63,500 nt of DNA. Source: an uncultured Bacilli bacterium. Its GTDB lineage: Bacteria; Bacillota_I; Bacilli_A; RF39; UBA660. The notes under the pieces are model-generated. The model was not told the origin of the DNA and made no database searches. It saw only the letters and a program-made list of their open reading frames with translations. Below are positions 41,681 through 49,971 of this stretch, piece by piece. A program made the position numbers and the translations under genes. Each line of letters starts with the position of its first letter. Positions within the stretch are counted from its first letter, which is position 1. The stretch covers positions 1-63,500 of the forward strand of contig CAKOOQ010000002.1 of NCBI GenBank assembly GCA_934098555.1, read 5' to 3'.

Positions 41681-42404
41681 AATTGCACATTTATACTATG
41701 ATTTAATGAATCTTTATGGTGAACATGGTAACGTAAGAGGTCTTACGCATCATTTAGAAAATCATGGTATCCGAGTTATCGTCCATAATTTATCAATTGA
41801 TGATAAAATAAAATTCGATGATTATGATATTTTCTACATCGGTAGTGGTGCCAAAGAATCCTTTCTTCTTTCTTTAAATGATTTATTAAAACGCAAAGAT
41901 GAAGTTATAAAAGCTTTTAATAAAAATAAATTCTTTTTTGTCACAGGAAATGCTCTAGACTTTTTTGGCGAAAGTTTTACGACGATTGACAATGTTAAAT
42001 ATGAAACGCTTGGCCTTTTTAAATATCAAAGTGTTGAAACAGATTTTCGAATTGTAGGTGAACAAGTCTTTAATGCTAGAGATTTAAAAGATGAAATTAT
42101 TGGTTTTGAAAATCGAAATTCGGTTTTAAAAAACGTTCGAGAAAAGCCTTTATTTACTGTTAAAGACGGTACAGGATACGCACCAAATGAAACGACAGAT
42201 GGCATTTTAAAAAAGCACTTCTATGGCACATATTTACTTGGTCCTCTTTTCATTCGTAATCCTTATTTTACTGAAAAAGTAATTAAAGAGATTTTAAAAC
42301 AAAGAAAATTAGAATACACCCCCTTCAATGATGATGTAGAAATAACGGCTTATCGGGAATATCAAAAAAACTTGTTAAAAGAAGAAGATATAGAAAAAGA
42401 ATAA
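41664..42404 (+). CDS. gatD: GatD-like glutaminase subunit lacking catalytic Cys and His
   Basis: A 246-aa class I glutamine-amidotransferase-like partner of MurT. It aligns well with Staphylococcus aureus GatD as I recall it (DLMNLYGEHGN, DIFYIGSGAKESF, IIGFENRNS, GTYLLGPLFIRN). However, the nucleophile motif ICGGYQ is VTGNAL here (Cys to Thr), and GTYLHGP is GTYLLGP (catalytic His to Leu). Glutamine hydrolysis is therefore not expected. The gene is intact, has AAAGGAG upstream and overlaps murT, so the protein is probably made and acts as a structural partner. Ends at a strong terminator. Confidence 0.85.
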   Translation: MMETIKIAHLYYDLMNLYGEHGNVRGLTHHLENHGIRVIVHNLSIDDKIKFDDYDIFYIGSGAKESFLLSLNDLLKRKDEVIKAFNKNKFFFVTGNALDFFGESFTTIDNVKYETLGLFKYQSVETDFRIVGEQVFNARDLKDEIIGFENRNSVLKNVREKPLFTVKDGTGYAPNETTDGILKKHFYGTYLLGPLFIRNPYFTEKVIKEILKQRKLEYTPFNDDVEITAYREYQKNLLKEEDIEKE

Positions 42405-42433
42405 GATGAAATAAAAACTCTTATTCTTTTTTT
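42395..42433. terminator. Bidirectional terminator after gatD
   Basis: AAAAGAATAAGA/TCTTATTCTTTT stem (42395-42406 with 42419-42430) and T run; it also serves the convergent pilin operon. Confidence 0.85.
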
Positions 42434-42440
42434 AATATCC

Positions 42441-42836
42441 TTAATCAATCGAGTCAATAGAACAGGTAAATTCATTATTTTGATAGGTTATCAAAATGGG
42501 TGTTGAGTTAGACAGACGTTCTTTATTACGGGGATCTACTAAATCTTCATCGCTAATAAGACCTTGTTCTAAAAGACGTCCGACAGTAACGGAACACGTT
42601 TTTTTACTGATACATGTACTCTTTAAGCTTTTGTTAGGATTTTCTTCATCTTTAGCGGCATTTAAATGAATATAACTACAGGCAGCCTTCGTAAGAGATT
42701 CTTTGAAAGAAGCATACTGTTTATCTTGCTGCTTATTTAATAAACCACTCATATTTGAAACGATAACCATTCCTAAAAGACCTAAAAGACCAATGGTTAT
42801 TACAAGCTCCACTAATGTAAATCCCTTTTTATTCAT
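42441..42836 (-). CDS. Type IV pilin-like (ComGC-type) protein
   Basis: A 131-aa prepilin: short basic leader and the class III signal KKGFTLVELVITIGLLGLLG, cut between Gly and Phe by the prepilin peptidase encoded at 52289. The globular part has several Cys residues that may form disulfides. The start is the ATG at 42836, eight bases inside the end of psd, so it is co-transcribed with the phospholipid genes. It could be a competence pseudopilin or a pilus subunit. Confidence 0.85.
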   Translation of the reverse strand: MNKKGFTLVELVITIGLLGLLGMVIVSNMSGLLNKQQDKQYASFKESLTKAACSYIHLNAAKDEENPNKSLKSTCISKKTCSVTVGRLLEQGLISDEDLVDPRNKERLSNSTPILITYQNNEFTCSIDSID

Positions 42837-43704
42837 TTTTCTCACCTATTTTCTGTCCACATTGTACCACAGCTTCGTATCCTTTTAAAGATTTAGTCAA
42901 CAATTCTTGAGGCTTTTTTAAAACATCTTTAGAAAACATAACTAAAACCGTTGAACCCCCAAAGAAAAACATTCCTTTTTCCATACCACGCTTAAATTCT
43001 TTTTGATAATGGTTTTTAATTTTACCTACTCCTAAAGCCCCAACTTCCATATATAATACATCTTGAAAGTTCTTGGTCTTTAAAAGAGAATATTCCCGCG
43101 TATTTTCTAAATAGACCTTCTTTTTCTTTAAAGCAACATCTCGAACCGTGTGAAATGCCCCCTTTATGCTTTTAGCAAATAGAAGTGAGCCATCATCAAA
43201 ATAATGATATCGATGATAATGTGTTGGGATTAATCTAAAAACATAAAGATAACCTCCTTGGTATTTTTTAGCCAAGCCATGGTTTAAAAGAAGTTCTTCT
43301 AAAGAGTACGATAAACCTTTTACTTGAAATGTACTTTTCTCATCAATTCGATAGGCACTTAAATAAGCATCACAAGGCGCGTAGAGGCTATCATTATCTT
43401 TACCAAAAGTCACTTTCTTCTTCTCTCTGGTAAAAAAATCATTAAAACTTTGATATTTTTTTTCTTTATATATGTTCATATCTAACTTATTTTTAGAAAT
43501 AAAAGAGGGAATTAAAGCCTTAGAAAATTTAGAATCATAAAAATAGCCCATAAAAAGACTGACTTTTTTTGAAGTTATAAAAGGAAGCAATTTTTGCCCG
43601 AGATAAGAATCATAAAGAAAAGATAAAAAAATATTTTCTTGATACTCTTTTACATACAAAAGTAAAGAAGTGCACTCACAAGAATTATCCCGTATATCAC
43701 ACAT
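42829..43704 (-). CDS. psd: Phosphatidylserine decarboxylase
   Basis: A pyruvoyl-dependent enzyme converting phosphatidylserine to phosphatidylethanolamine. Shows FNDFFTREKK, IPTHYHRYHYFDDG and the self-cleavage site FFFGGSTVLVMF, where the Ser becomes the pyruvoyl group (usual motif LGST). The reading frame opens at 43704 inside pssA; a TTG at 43659 just after the pssA stop gives a more typical N-terminus, so the true start is uncertain. Works with pssA upstream. Confidence 0.9.
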   Translation of the reverse strand: MCDIRDNSCECTSLLLYVKEYQENIFLSFLYDSYLGQKLLPFITSKKVSLFMGYFYDSKFSKALIPSFISKNKLDMNIYKEKKYQSFNDFFTREKKKVTFGKDNDSLYAPCDAYLSAYRIDEKSTFQVKGLSYSLEELLLNHGLAKKYQGGYLYVFRLIPTHYHRYHYFDDGSLLFAKSIKGAFHTVRDVALKKKKVYLENTREYSLLKTKNFQDVLYMEVGALGVGKIKNHYQKEFKRGMEKGMFFFGGSTVLVMFSKDVLKKPQELLTKSLKGYEAVVQCGQKIGEKNE

Positions 43705-44270
43705 ACTATCTCGCCCTTTCCTTTTAAATGAGGAACTTGGATTTTAGATATTTGTAAAAAAGCAACAATTATCATGGCAAGAACATAAAAGTATGGCAAA
43801 TAAGTTGGAAAAAAGGAAAGCAGAAAATAAACCGTCGGGAAAATAATCGCCGCAGGAGTCACTGGAAGTCCCGTGTAATATTTACGAGATTCCTTCTCTT
43901 TAGTTCTTCTTATTTCTTCATCCACATTAAAATAGGCTAATCTAGAAATGGCCGTCAAAAGATAAAACAAAGATAAAATTTGTAAAATACCATGATCTTT
44001 GGTGAGAGCCAAACTAATAAATAAAGGGGCTGCTCCAAAACAAATAACATCCGATAAAGAATCGAGCTGAATGCCATAACGAATGGCAAAATCACCACGC
44101 TTTTTTTTCGTCCTAGCAACGGTTCCGTCCAAAGAATCAAAAAGACCCGCTAGAATAAGGCTTAAAAAGCTATAGATTATTTGACCTGACATGGCCAAAT
44201 AAATACTTAAAATACCACATAAAGTTCCTAAAAACGTAAATAACGTTGTATAATCAAAAATTCCTATCAT
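43650..44270 (-). CDS. pssA: CDP-diacylglycerol-serine O-phosphatidyltransferase
   Basis: A 206-aa integral membrane enzyme making phosphatidylserine. The CDP-alcohol phosphotransferase motif is complete: LFDSLDGTVARTKKK ... GIQLDSLSDVICFG. About six membrane helices. It overlaps the flippase-like gene upstream by four bases (ATGA) and psd downstream. Confidence 0.92.
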   Translation of the reverse strand: MIGIFDYTTLFTFLGTLCGILSIYLAMSGQIIYSFLSLILAGLFDSLDGTVARTKKKRGDFAIRYGIQLDSLSDVICFGAAPLFISLALTKDHGILQILSLFYLLTAISRLAYFNVDEEIRRTKEKESRKYYTGLPVTPAAIIFPTVYFLLSFFPTYLPYFYVLAMIIVAFLQISKIQVPHLKGKGEIVCVIYGIILVSALLYFCM

Positions 44271-45298
44271 AAATCTACTACTCTCTTTCTTTTTATTAAA
44301 TGAAAAATGGAATAAAATAAAGCACTTATTAAAACAAATAAATAAAAATTTATGCTTCGTAATAATATCATTGCCGAGGCTTTGTAGGTCGGCCCATAGA
44401 TAGCCTCATTAACCTTTAAAAGAAGGTTTTCGCTGACCACAACACCCCCAGGGAAAGGCACAAAATCACTGGCCAAAGTAATACCAACTTGAAATGCTAT
44501 TAAAGAAAACAAAGAATATCCTTCTAAAGGAAAAGATAAATAAACAACATAACTAACGCTTAATAAGGAAAGTCGTTGCATAAGCATATAAAAAAGACCT
44601 TCTAAAAGAATTTTAGGTTTTTCTTTTGTTATCTTTGCACATTTTTGATAGTCTTCTAAAGCTTGTTTTAAAGCCTTTTTCTTTGCTTCTTCATTTTTGA
44701 TAAAGTGCATTTTTGAACCCAAATGAATAAGATTGAAAATAAATTTAGGAAAAATTTTCTTACTATAAACCATTAGAAGGAAAAGAAAGACTACCAGTAA
44801 GGTCGTTACAAAGCCAAAAAGGACCAAAATGGTAAAAAGTTGATTGGTGTGAAATAATAAAGAAGCATAAAAAGGAAATAAAATAAGTGCTAAAAGAAGT
44901 AAAGCTATTTTATAAAGAATCGTATTTAATAAAATAATAAGACTATTAATACGATAAGGAATGCCATCTTTACTCATCTCATACATTTCAACTGGTTGAC
45001 CTCCCATGCTACTAGGTGTTATCGCTGAAAAATAGTTTTCTGTACAAACATAGCCTATGGCTTGAAAAAGAGTCATTTTCTTACCAAAATGATTCAGCAT
45101 CCGTTTTAAAAATATGGCTGCCCAAAAAACATAAAAACCCATCAGAAAAACGCCTAAAATTAAAATGTGTGGTTCGCATTTTTGAAAAGCCATTATCAAT
45201 GATGAAAAAGAATAATCTTTCAAAATAAAATAATAGGTGGCCAACAAAAGCAAGATGAAAAATAATATAAATAAAATATACCTCTTCTTAGACTTCAT
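44267..45298 (-). CDS. YbhN/MprF-flippase-like membrane protein (UPF0104)
   Basis: A 343-aa protein with about eight membrane helices. The motif DFVPFPGGVVVSENLLL and an earlier TPSSMGGQPVEMY belong to the lysylphosphatidylglycerol synthase transmembrane (flippase) family. There is no C-terminal synthase domain, so lysine transfer is not expected. Its operon with pssA and psd suggests a lipid-handling role, such as moving PS or PE across the membrane. First gene of that operon. Confidence 0.82.
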   Translation of the reverse strand: MKSKKRYILFILFFILLLLATYYFILKDYSFSSLIMAFQKCEPHILILGVFLMGFYVFWAAIFLKRMLNHFGKKMTLFQAIGYVCTENYFSAITPSSMGGQPVEMYEMSKDGIPYRINSLIILLNTILYKIALLLLALILFPFYASLLFHTNQLFTILVLFGFVTTLLVVFLFLLMVYSKKIFPKFIFNLIHLGSKMHFIKNEEAKKKALKQALEDYQKCAKITKEKPKILLEGLFYMLMQRLSLLSVSYVVYLSFPLEGYSLFSLIAFQVGITLASDFVPFPGGVVVSENLLLKVNEAIYGPTYKASAMILLRSINFYLFVLISALFYSIFHLIKRKRVVDL

Positions 45299-45569
45299 TT
45301 TATCACCATCTTAATGGTAGCATAGAAAAATCAAAAAAGCTAGGATTTGCCCTAACTTTTGTTTTCTAATTTTTCTTTCCAATTCAAAATACATTTCACT
45401 TGCTAATGATATAGCTTTAAAAATTTATCTTAAAAATAATTTAAAGGACCTAAACGTCTAGAAAAAAGTATTTAAAACCTTTTATCTTTAAAGAAGAGTG
45501 TTCTTAAATATAAAAGACTTTTTAAATGCATATCAAGAAGGTAAAGGCATCCCATCTTTTTTGTTTCAA

Positions 45570-45808
45570 TTTTTGATAGAAAAAACTTAAAAGATACAGA
45601 CGTTTACGACAAAGTCTATCTTAATAGACGCTTATTTTCTAAAATTCATAATTCTAAAATCTAACGTTAAAGTAAAGAAGCGGTTCTTCTTTTTGCTATT
45701 GTCCTAGAACTTTCCGAAGAAGAATTAGAATCTCTTTTAGAAAGAACCTCTTATTCTCCTTTCAAAAACAATCCTTATGATTTAATTATTCGTTTTAAAG
45801 GACTATAA
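45570..45808 (+). pseudogene. Decayed HTH-type regulator gene
   Basis: In one frame the sequence reads KNLKDTDVYDKVYLNRRLFS, then two stops, then SKEAVLLFAIVLELSEEELE and LLERTSYSPF, ending NPYDLIIRFKGL. This matches the conserved region of a common Firmicutes regulator type with KANIDRRLFSKIRS and ALELSLDETEDLL segments. The two internal stops and the missing N-terminus show it is dead. The rest of 45299-45569 shows nothing else recognisable. Confidence 0.6.
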
Positions 45809-45840
45809 TTATAGACTGTTTCACTACTAAAAAAAGAACT

Positions 45841-48369
45841 CTATTTTAAAAGGAGTTCTAATTTTTTCTTTTCTTCTTCTAGTTTCTTTTTTTCATCTAA
45901 AACTAACTTTTCAGGAGCTTTACTCACAAAGTTTTCATTGGCTAAAAGATTTTGCCTTTTTAAAATACTGGCTTTTAAACTCTCTATTTCTTTTTCTTTC
46001 TTAAGAATATCTTCTTCTGTTTCTTCTTTTTCATCACATAAAGTGAGACAATAGTTTTTATAAACTACTTCATATTGGCTTAAACTATCACTTTCTGAAG
46101 CTATGTAATCATTTAACTTTAACATTTGGAAAATAAAGGTATAATCTTCTGTATTTTTTAATAAGACGTGATACTCTTTACCAATGTTATGTTCGGCTTT
46201 AACGTTTCTAAAAAGACGAATAAATTCTAATTCATTATCGACCTTTTCCAGTGCCTCTTTAAAAATTTCTTTTTTATTATATTTAGGGTAAGCACTTAGC
46301 ATAATAGTATCCGAAGTATTTAAAACTTTACCATAGATTTCTTCTGTTACAAAAGGCATGAAAGGATGAAGCATTTTTAAAATACCAACTAAAACATCAC
46401 GTAAAACTTTTTTGGTTGTATTTTCTTGCATATGATATTTAGCCATTTCAATATACTTATCGCAAAAATCTTCCCAAATAAAGCGATATAAAACCGTGCC
46501 AACATTTTGAAATTCATACTTATCCATGTATTTAGTAACGTCTTTAACGGTCATATTATAACGAGTTAAAATCCATTTATCTGCCTCGCTATACAAAGGT
46601 GTTTCTTCTTCATTAAGACCTTCTAAATTCATCATAACAAAACGAGAGGCATTCCAAATTTTATTGATGAAATTCCATGTGCTCTTTACTTTTTCCTCAT
46701 CATATCTTAAATCTGTTCCACCCGCGGTGGAAGTCGTTAAATAATATCTTAAAGCATCGGCACCGTAAGAATCAATAACATCCATAGGATCGACGCCATT
46801 ACCTAAGCTTTTACTCATTTTACGACCCTGTTTGTCTCTTATAAGACCATGAATATAACAATATTCAAAAGGACGTTTGCCCGTGAAATGAAGTCCTTGA
46901 AAAGTCATACGATTCACCCAAAAAGGAATAATGTCATACCCAGTAACTAAAACGCTTGTTGGATAGTATCTTTGTAGTAATGAAGTTTCATCTGGCCAGC
47001 CAAGTGTTGAAAAAGGCCATAAAGCACTAGAAAACCAAGTATCTAACACATCTTCATCTTGAACCCATCCTTCTTCTTTTGGCTCTTCCATGCCAACATA
47101 AATTTCATCGTCCTTATACCAAGCGGGTATTTGATGCCCCCACCAAAGTTGTCTTGAAATACACCAGTCATAAGTAATTTCCATCCAGTGATTCATAATC
47201 TTTTCATAACGACTTGGTAAAAATTTAACTTTTGTCTCTTTATTTTTTTGATTATTCAAAACAGCATCCGCAAGAGGTCTCATTTTCACAAACCATTGTT
47301 TAGATACCATAGGTTCTACCATCGCATCTGTTCTTTCAGAGTGTCCAACACTATGAATGATAGGCTCTACTTTTAAAAGGTAACCTTTTTCTTTAAGTTC
47401 TGCAAGTAGTTTTTCACGACATTCAAAACGGTCCATACCTGCATAAGATAGGCAATTTTCATTCATGGTACCATCTAGATTTAAAATATCTACTCCCTTT
47501 AAGTTATGTCTTTTTCCTACTTCGTAGTCATTAGGGTCGCTTTTAGGAGTTATTTTTACACAACCAGTACCTTTTTGCATATCCGCATGTTCATCAGCAA
47601 TAACAGGTATTTCTCTTCCCACAAGAGGTAAAATAATTGTTTTACCAATATACTTTTGGTACCTTTCATCCTCTTTATTCACGGCAACAGCCATATCACC
47701 AAACATAGTTTCAGGACGTGTTGTCGCGACATCTAAATACTCATCACTATCTTTAAAAGGATACTTTAAATGATAAAAATTGCCAGGGATATCTTTATAA
47801 ATAACTTCTTCGTTTGATAAGGCTGTCTTAGCAACGGGATCCCAGTTAATCATTCTTTCCCCACGATAAATAAGACCCTCGTTATATAATTTAACAAAAA
47901 CAGTCCGCACAGCCTTAGATAAGCCTTCATCTAAAGTAAACCTTTCTTTAGAATAATCTACACTTAAGCCAAGTTTCGCCCATTGTTTGTGAATATTAGA
48001 AGCATATTCCTCTTTCCATTTCCAAGCTTCTTTTAACCAGTCTTCTCTTTTCATACTGCGAGGATTTATGCCTTCTTCCCGCAATTTTTTATCGACTTTT
48101 GCTTGTGTAGCAATACCCGCATGATCCATTCCTGGAACCCATAAAGCATCAAAGCCCTGCATTCTTTTATAACGAATCATAATATCTTGAATGGAAGTAT
48201 CCCAAGCATGACCAAGATGAAGTTTACCGGTGACATTTGGAGGTGGAATGACAATACAAAAAGGTTTACCATCATTTTTGCCACTTTCAAAATAACTTTT
48301 TTCTTTCCAAAAATCGTATTTTCCTTTTTCTACCTCTAAATGATTATATTTTTTATCGATTACGTTCAT
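45841..48369 (-). CDS. valS: Valyl-tRNA synthetase
   Basis: An 842-aa class I synthetase with editing domain. HIGH motif in PPPNVTGKLHLGHAWDTS near residue 50, KMSKSLGNG near 520, editing-domain TTRPETMFGDMAV, tryptophan-rich WISRQLWWGHQIPAWY-type WCISRQLWWGHQIPAWY, and a C-terminal coiled coil typical of ValRS. The start is the ATG at 48369, which overlaps the upstream 137-aa gene by 17 bases. Controlled by a T-box further upstream. Confidence 0.97.
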   Translation of the reverse strand: MNVIDKKYNHLEVEKGKYDFWKEKSYFESGKNDGKPFCIVIPPPNVTGKLHLGHAWDTSIQDIMIRYKRMQGFDALWVPGMDHAGIATQAKVDKKLREEGINPRSMKREDWLKEAWKWKEEYASNIHKQWAKLGLSVDYSKERFTLDEGLSKAVRTVFVKLYNEGLIYRGERMINWDPVAKTALSNEEVIYKDIPGNFYHLKYPFKDSDEYLDVATTRPETMFGDMAVAVNKEDERYQKYIGKTIILPLVGREIPVIADEHADMQKGTGCVKITPKSDPNDYEVGKRHNLKGVDILNLDGTMNENCLSYAGMDRFECREKLLAELKEKGYLLKVEPIIHSVGHSERTDAMVEPMVSKQWFVKMRPLADAVLNNQKNKETKVKFLPSRYEKIMNHWMEITYDWCISRQLWWGHQIPAWYKDDEIYVGMEEPKEEGWVQDEDVLDTWFSSALWPFSTLGWPDETSLLQRYYPTSVLVTGYDIIPFWVNRMTFQGLHFTGKRPFEYCYIHGLIRDKQGRKMSKSLGNGVDPMDVIDSYGADALRYYLTTSTAGGTDLRYDEEKVKSTWNFINKIWNASRFVMMNLEGLNEEETPLYSEADKWILTRYNMTVKDVTKYMDKYEFQNVGTVLYRFIWEDFCDKYIEMAKYHMQENTTKKVLRDVLVGILKMLHPFMPFVTEEIYGKVLNTSDTIMLSAYPKYNKKEIFKEALEKVDNELEFIRLFRNVKAEHNIGKEYHVLLKNTEDYTFIFQMLKLNDYIASESDSLSQYEVVYKNYCLTLCDEKEETEEDILKKEKEIESLKASILKRQNLLANENFVSKAPEKLVLDEKKKLEEEKKKLELLLK

Positions 48370-48766
48370 TTTTCTGTCTCTCCTTTGCTTGCTCATATAA
48401 CTTTATGATTCTTTTTTCACTAAGTTCTTTCCACGTATCTTCATTTTCATAATACTTTACCATATGAACTCTTTTTTCTTCTTTTTCAGGAAACAAGTTA
48501 TCAACGAAATAAAGAATTTGCTTATCTGTAATAACATCTGGAAACATGACCACCATATCTAATATATCATCCATAATAGTAAGCATATGATAATCTTTAG
48601 TAGCACTTTTAGCGTTATCATAACGGTCAAAGCCTTTGATTTCATATTTTTCATCAAACTGATTTTTCAAAAGTCCCGCGATTAACTCGTCATGCCTTTT
48701 TAAACGATTTTCCAAAAAATCTGTATACACCTCGCCTGCTCCTGTTACTAATAAAACTTCTTTCAT
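48353..48766 (-). CDS. Hypothetical protein between the T-box and valS
   Basis: A 137-aa soluble protein of unknown family beginning MKEVLLVTGAGEVYTDFL, with a charged helical C-terminus. AAAGGG precedes the ATG. It overlaps valS by 17 bases and is the first gene after the valine T-box, so it is induced together with valS when charged tRNA-Val is short. The GAG near the N-terminus is not a full nucleotide-binding loop. Confidence 0.7.
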   Translation of the reverse strand: MKEVLLVTGAGEVYTDFLENRLKRHDELIAGLLKNQFDEKYEIKGFDRYDNAKSATKDYHMLTIMDDILDMVVMFPDVITDKQILYFVDNLFPEKEEKRVHMVKYYENEDTWKELSEKRIIKLYEQAKERQKNERNR

Positions 48767-48976
48767 AAAACATAACCCTTTCTAAAATAAAAAGAATGGC
48801 CATCTAAAGGAGTCTTTTTAGACGGTACCATCCTTACTTTTTCTCTTACTTGATAAAGGAGATGTCTCCTACATGCTTTAGTTAACAACCTTCTAAAAGC
48901 CTTTTTGTTTATTTGCACCCACCATAAACTCTCTTTGAAAAAAGGCTTTTATACTCCTTTAACCTCATCGCATTTC
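48767..48976 (-). promoter_or_regulatory. T-box riboswitch (Val) of the valS operon
   Basis: The T-box core AAGGATGGTACCGTC (minus strand, 48835-48821) is followed by a terminator hairpin in which GACGGTACCATCC competes with AGATGGCCATTC, and a T run. A GTT in the Stem I region (AAGGTTGTTAAC) is a plausible Val specifier. Confidence 0.85.
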
Positions 48977-48982
48977 TTAAAT

Positions 48983-49011
48983 ATCATACCAGCATCTTTT
49001 TTAAAAAGCAA
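48983..49011 (-). promoter_or_regulatory. Promoter of the valS T-box operon
   Basis: Minus-strand TTGCTT (49011-49006), 17 bp, TATGAT (48988-48983). Confidence 0.6.
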
Positions 49012-49017
49012 TCTTTT

Positions 49018-49971
49018 TTACGATAAATTAATGGTTTCTTTAAGGCTTGTGCTTACATAAACTTTTAGTTTTTTATCTTCAATAACAGAAGAAGTTTCCT
49101 CACCATCTTCTAGGGAGTATGTACGACTTATCTGCTTATTTTCTTTTACATCGTAAACATAGAAGGTATTATCATGAGTGGTACAGTTTAAGTATTTACC
49201 CGTAAAAGATAAAGATTTAAATTCATCCGAAAGTTTATCGTTATTATTATAATCTGTTAAAACATAAGATTCTTTATTTTTTTCAAGAATAAGAAATTCG
49301 CCATTAAAATCTACGATTGGATCTGTAATATTTTCTGTTAATACGGCTTCATTTGTATCTATAATATCCCATCTTTTATCTTTCATGGTAATAAAATAAT
49401 CAGAAGATAAAACGTTATTCGTTATAACAGAAGGAGAAAGACCGATAAATTCATACTTTTCATCAAAAGGTATAAGCATAAAAGGCCTATTTTTTAAACT
49501 TAAAACGCCATAATATCCATCCATATTAGAAACAATAACAAGATCATTTAAAAGGCCATAGCCATAGTCTTTTACTTCTTTATAAGGACTCGCTTTATAA
49601 GCGGTTTTTGTTTTAATATCATATAAGAAAGTAACCTCATCATTAATGAAAGCATAACGTTTTTGAATAACTTTTATATAGTCTTCGGAAGGAAGATAAC
49701 TATCTTTATAATCGCTATCCGTCACTTTATTTTTAGCAATATCACAATCAGTTGTTACACAGCTATAATTACCAATAAGTTCTCCGTCATCGGTATAAAA
49801 CCATAATTTGTTATCAAAAAATTTTTCTTTGTTTGTGTTTGGCTTTTCATTATTTGTCGTCAGCTGTTTTCTAGAATGATGTAAAAACATGCCATAGCCT
49901 CCGAGAAAAGAGGTTAAAACAAGGAAAATAACAATGGTTATCCCAGCACTTTTAGCTATTTTCTGATTCAT
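49018..49971 (-). CDS. Single-TM protein with WG-like repeats
   Basis: A 317-aa protein with one membrane helix (about 7-29) and a large extracellular beta-rich domain. It includes WFYTDDGELIGNYSCVTTDC followed by YLPSEDYIKVIQKRYAFIND, both of which recur in the larger protein upstream. The strands (GYYGVLSLKNR, RWDIIDTNEAVL) resemble WG/beta-propeller-type repeats. Start at 49971, with AGAGGA eight bases upstream; it overlaps the preceding gene by 20 bases. Function unknown; probably a surface protein. Confidence 0.7.
   Translation of the reverse strand: MNQKIAKSAGITIVIFLVLTSFLGGYGMFLHHSRKQLTTNNEKPNTNKEKFFDNKLWFYTDDGELIGNYSCVTTDCDIAKNKVTDSDYKDSYLPSEDYIKVIQKRYAFINDEVTFLYDIKTKTAYKASPYKEVKDYGYGLLNDLVIVSNMDGYYGVLSLKNRPFMLIPFDEKYEFIGLSPSVITNNVLSSDYFITMKDKRWDIIDTNEAVLTENITDPIVDFNGEFLILEKNKESYVLTDYNNNDKLSDEFKSLSFTGKYLNCTTHDNTFYVYDVKENKQISRTYSLEDGEETSSVIEDKKLKVYVSTSLKETINLS

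Noticed and set aside
42441..42836. Pilin as part of the phage receptor operon or a phage gene
   Set aside because: It has a class III signal peptide and sits in the phospholipid operon, far from the prophage; a role as phage receptor is only a guess.
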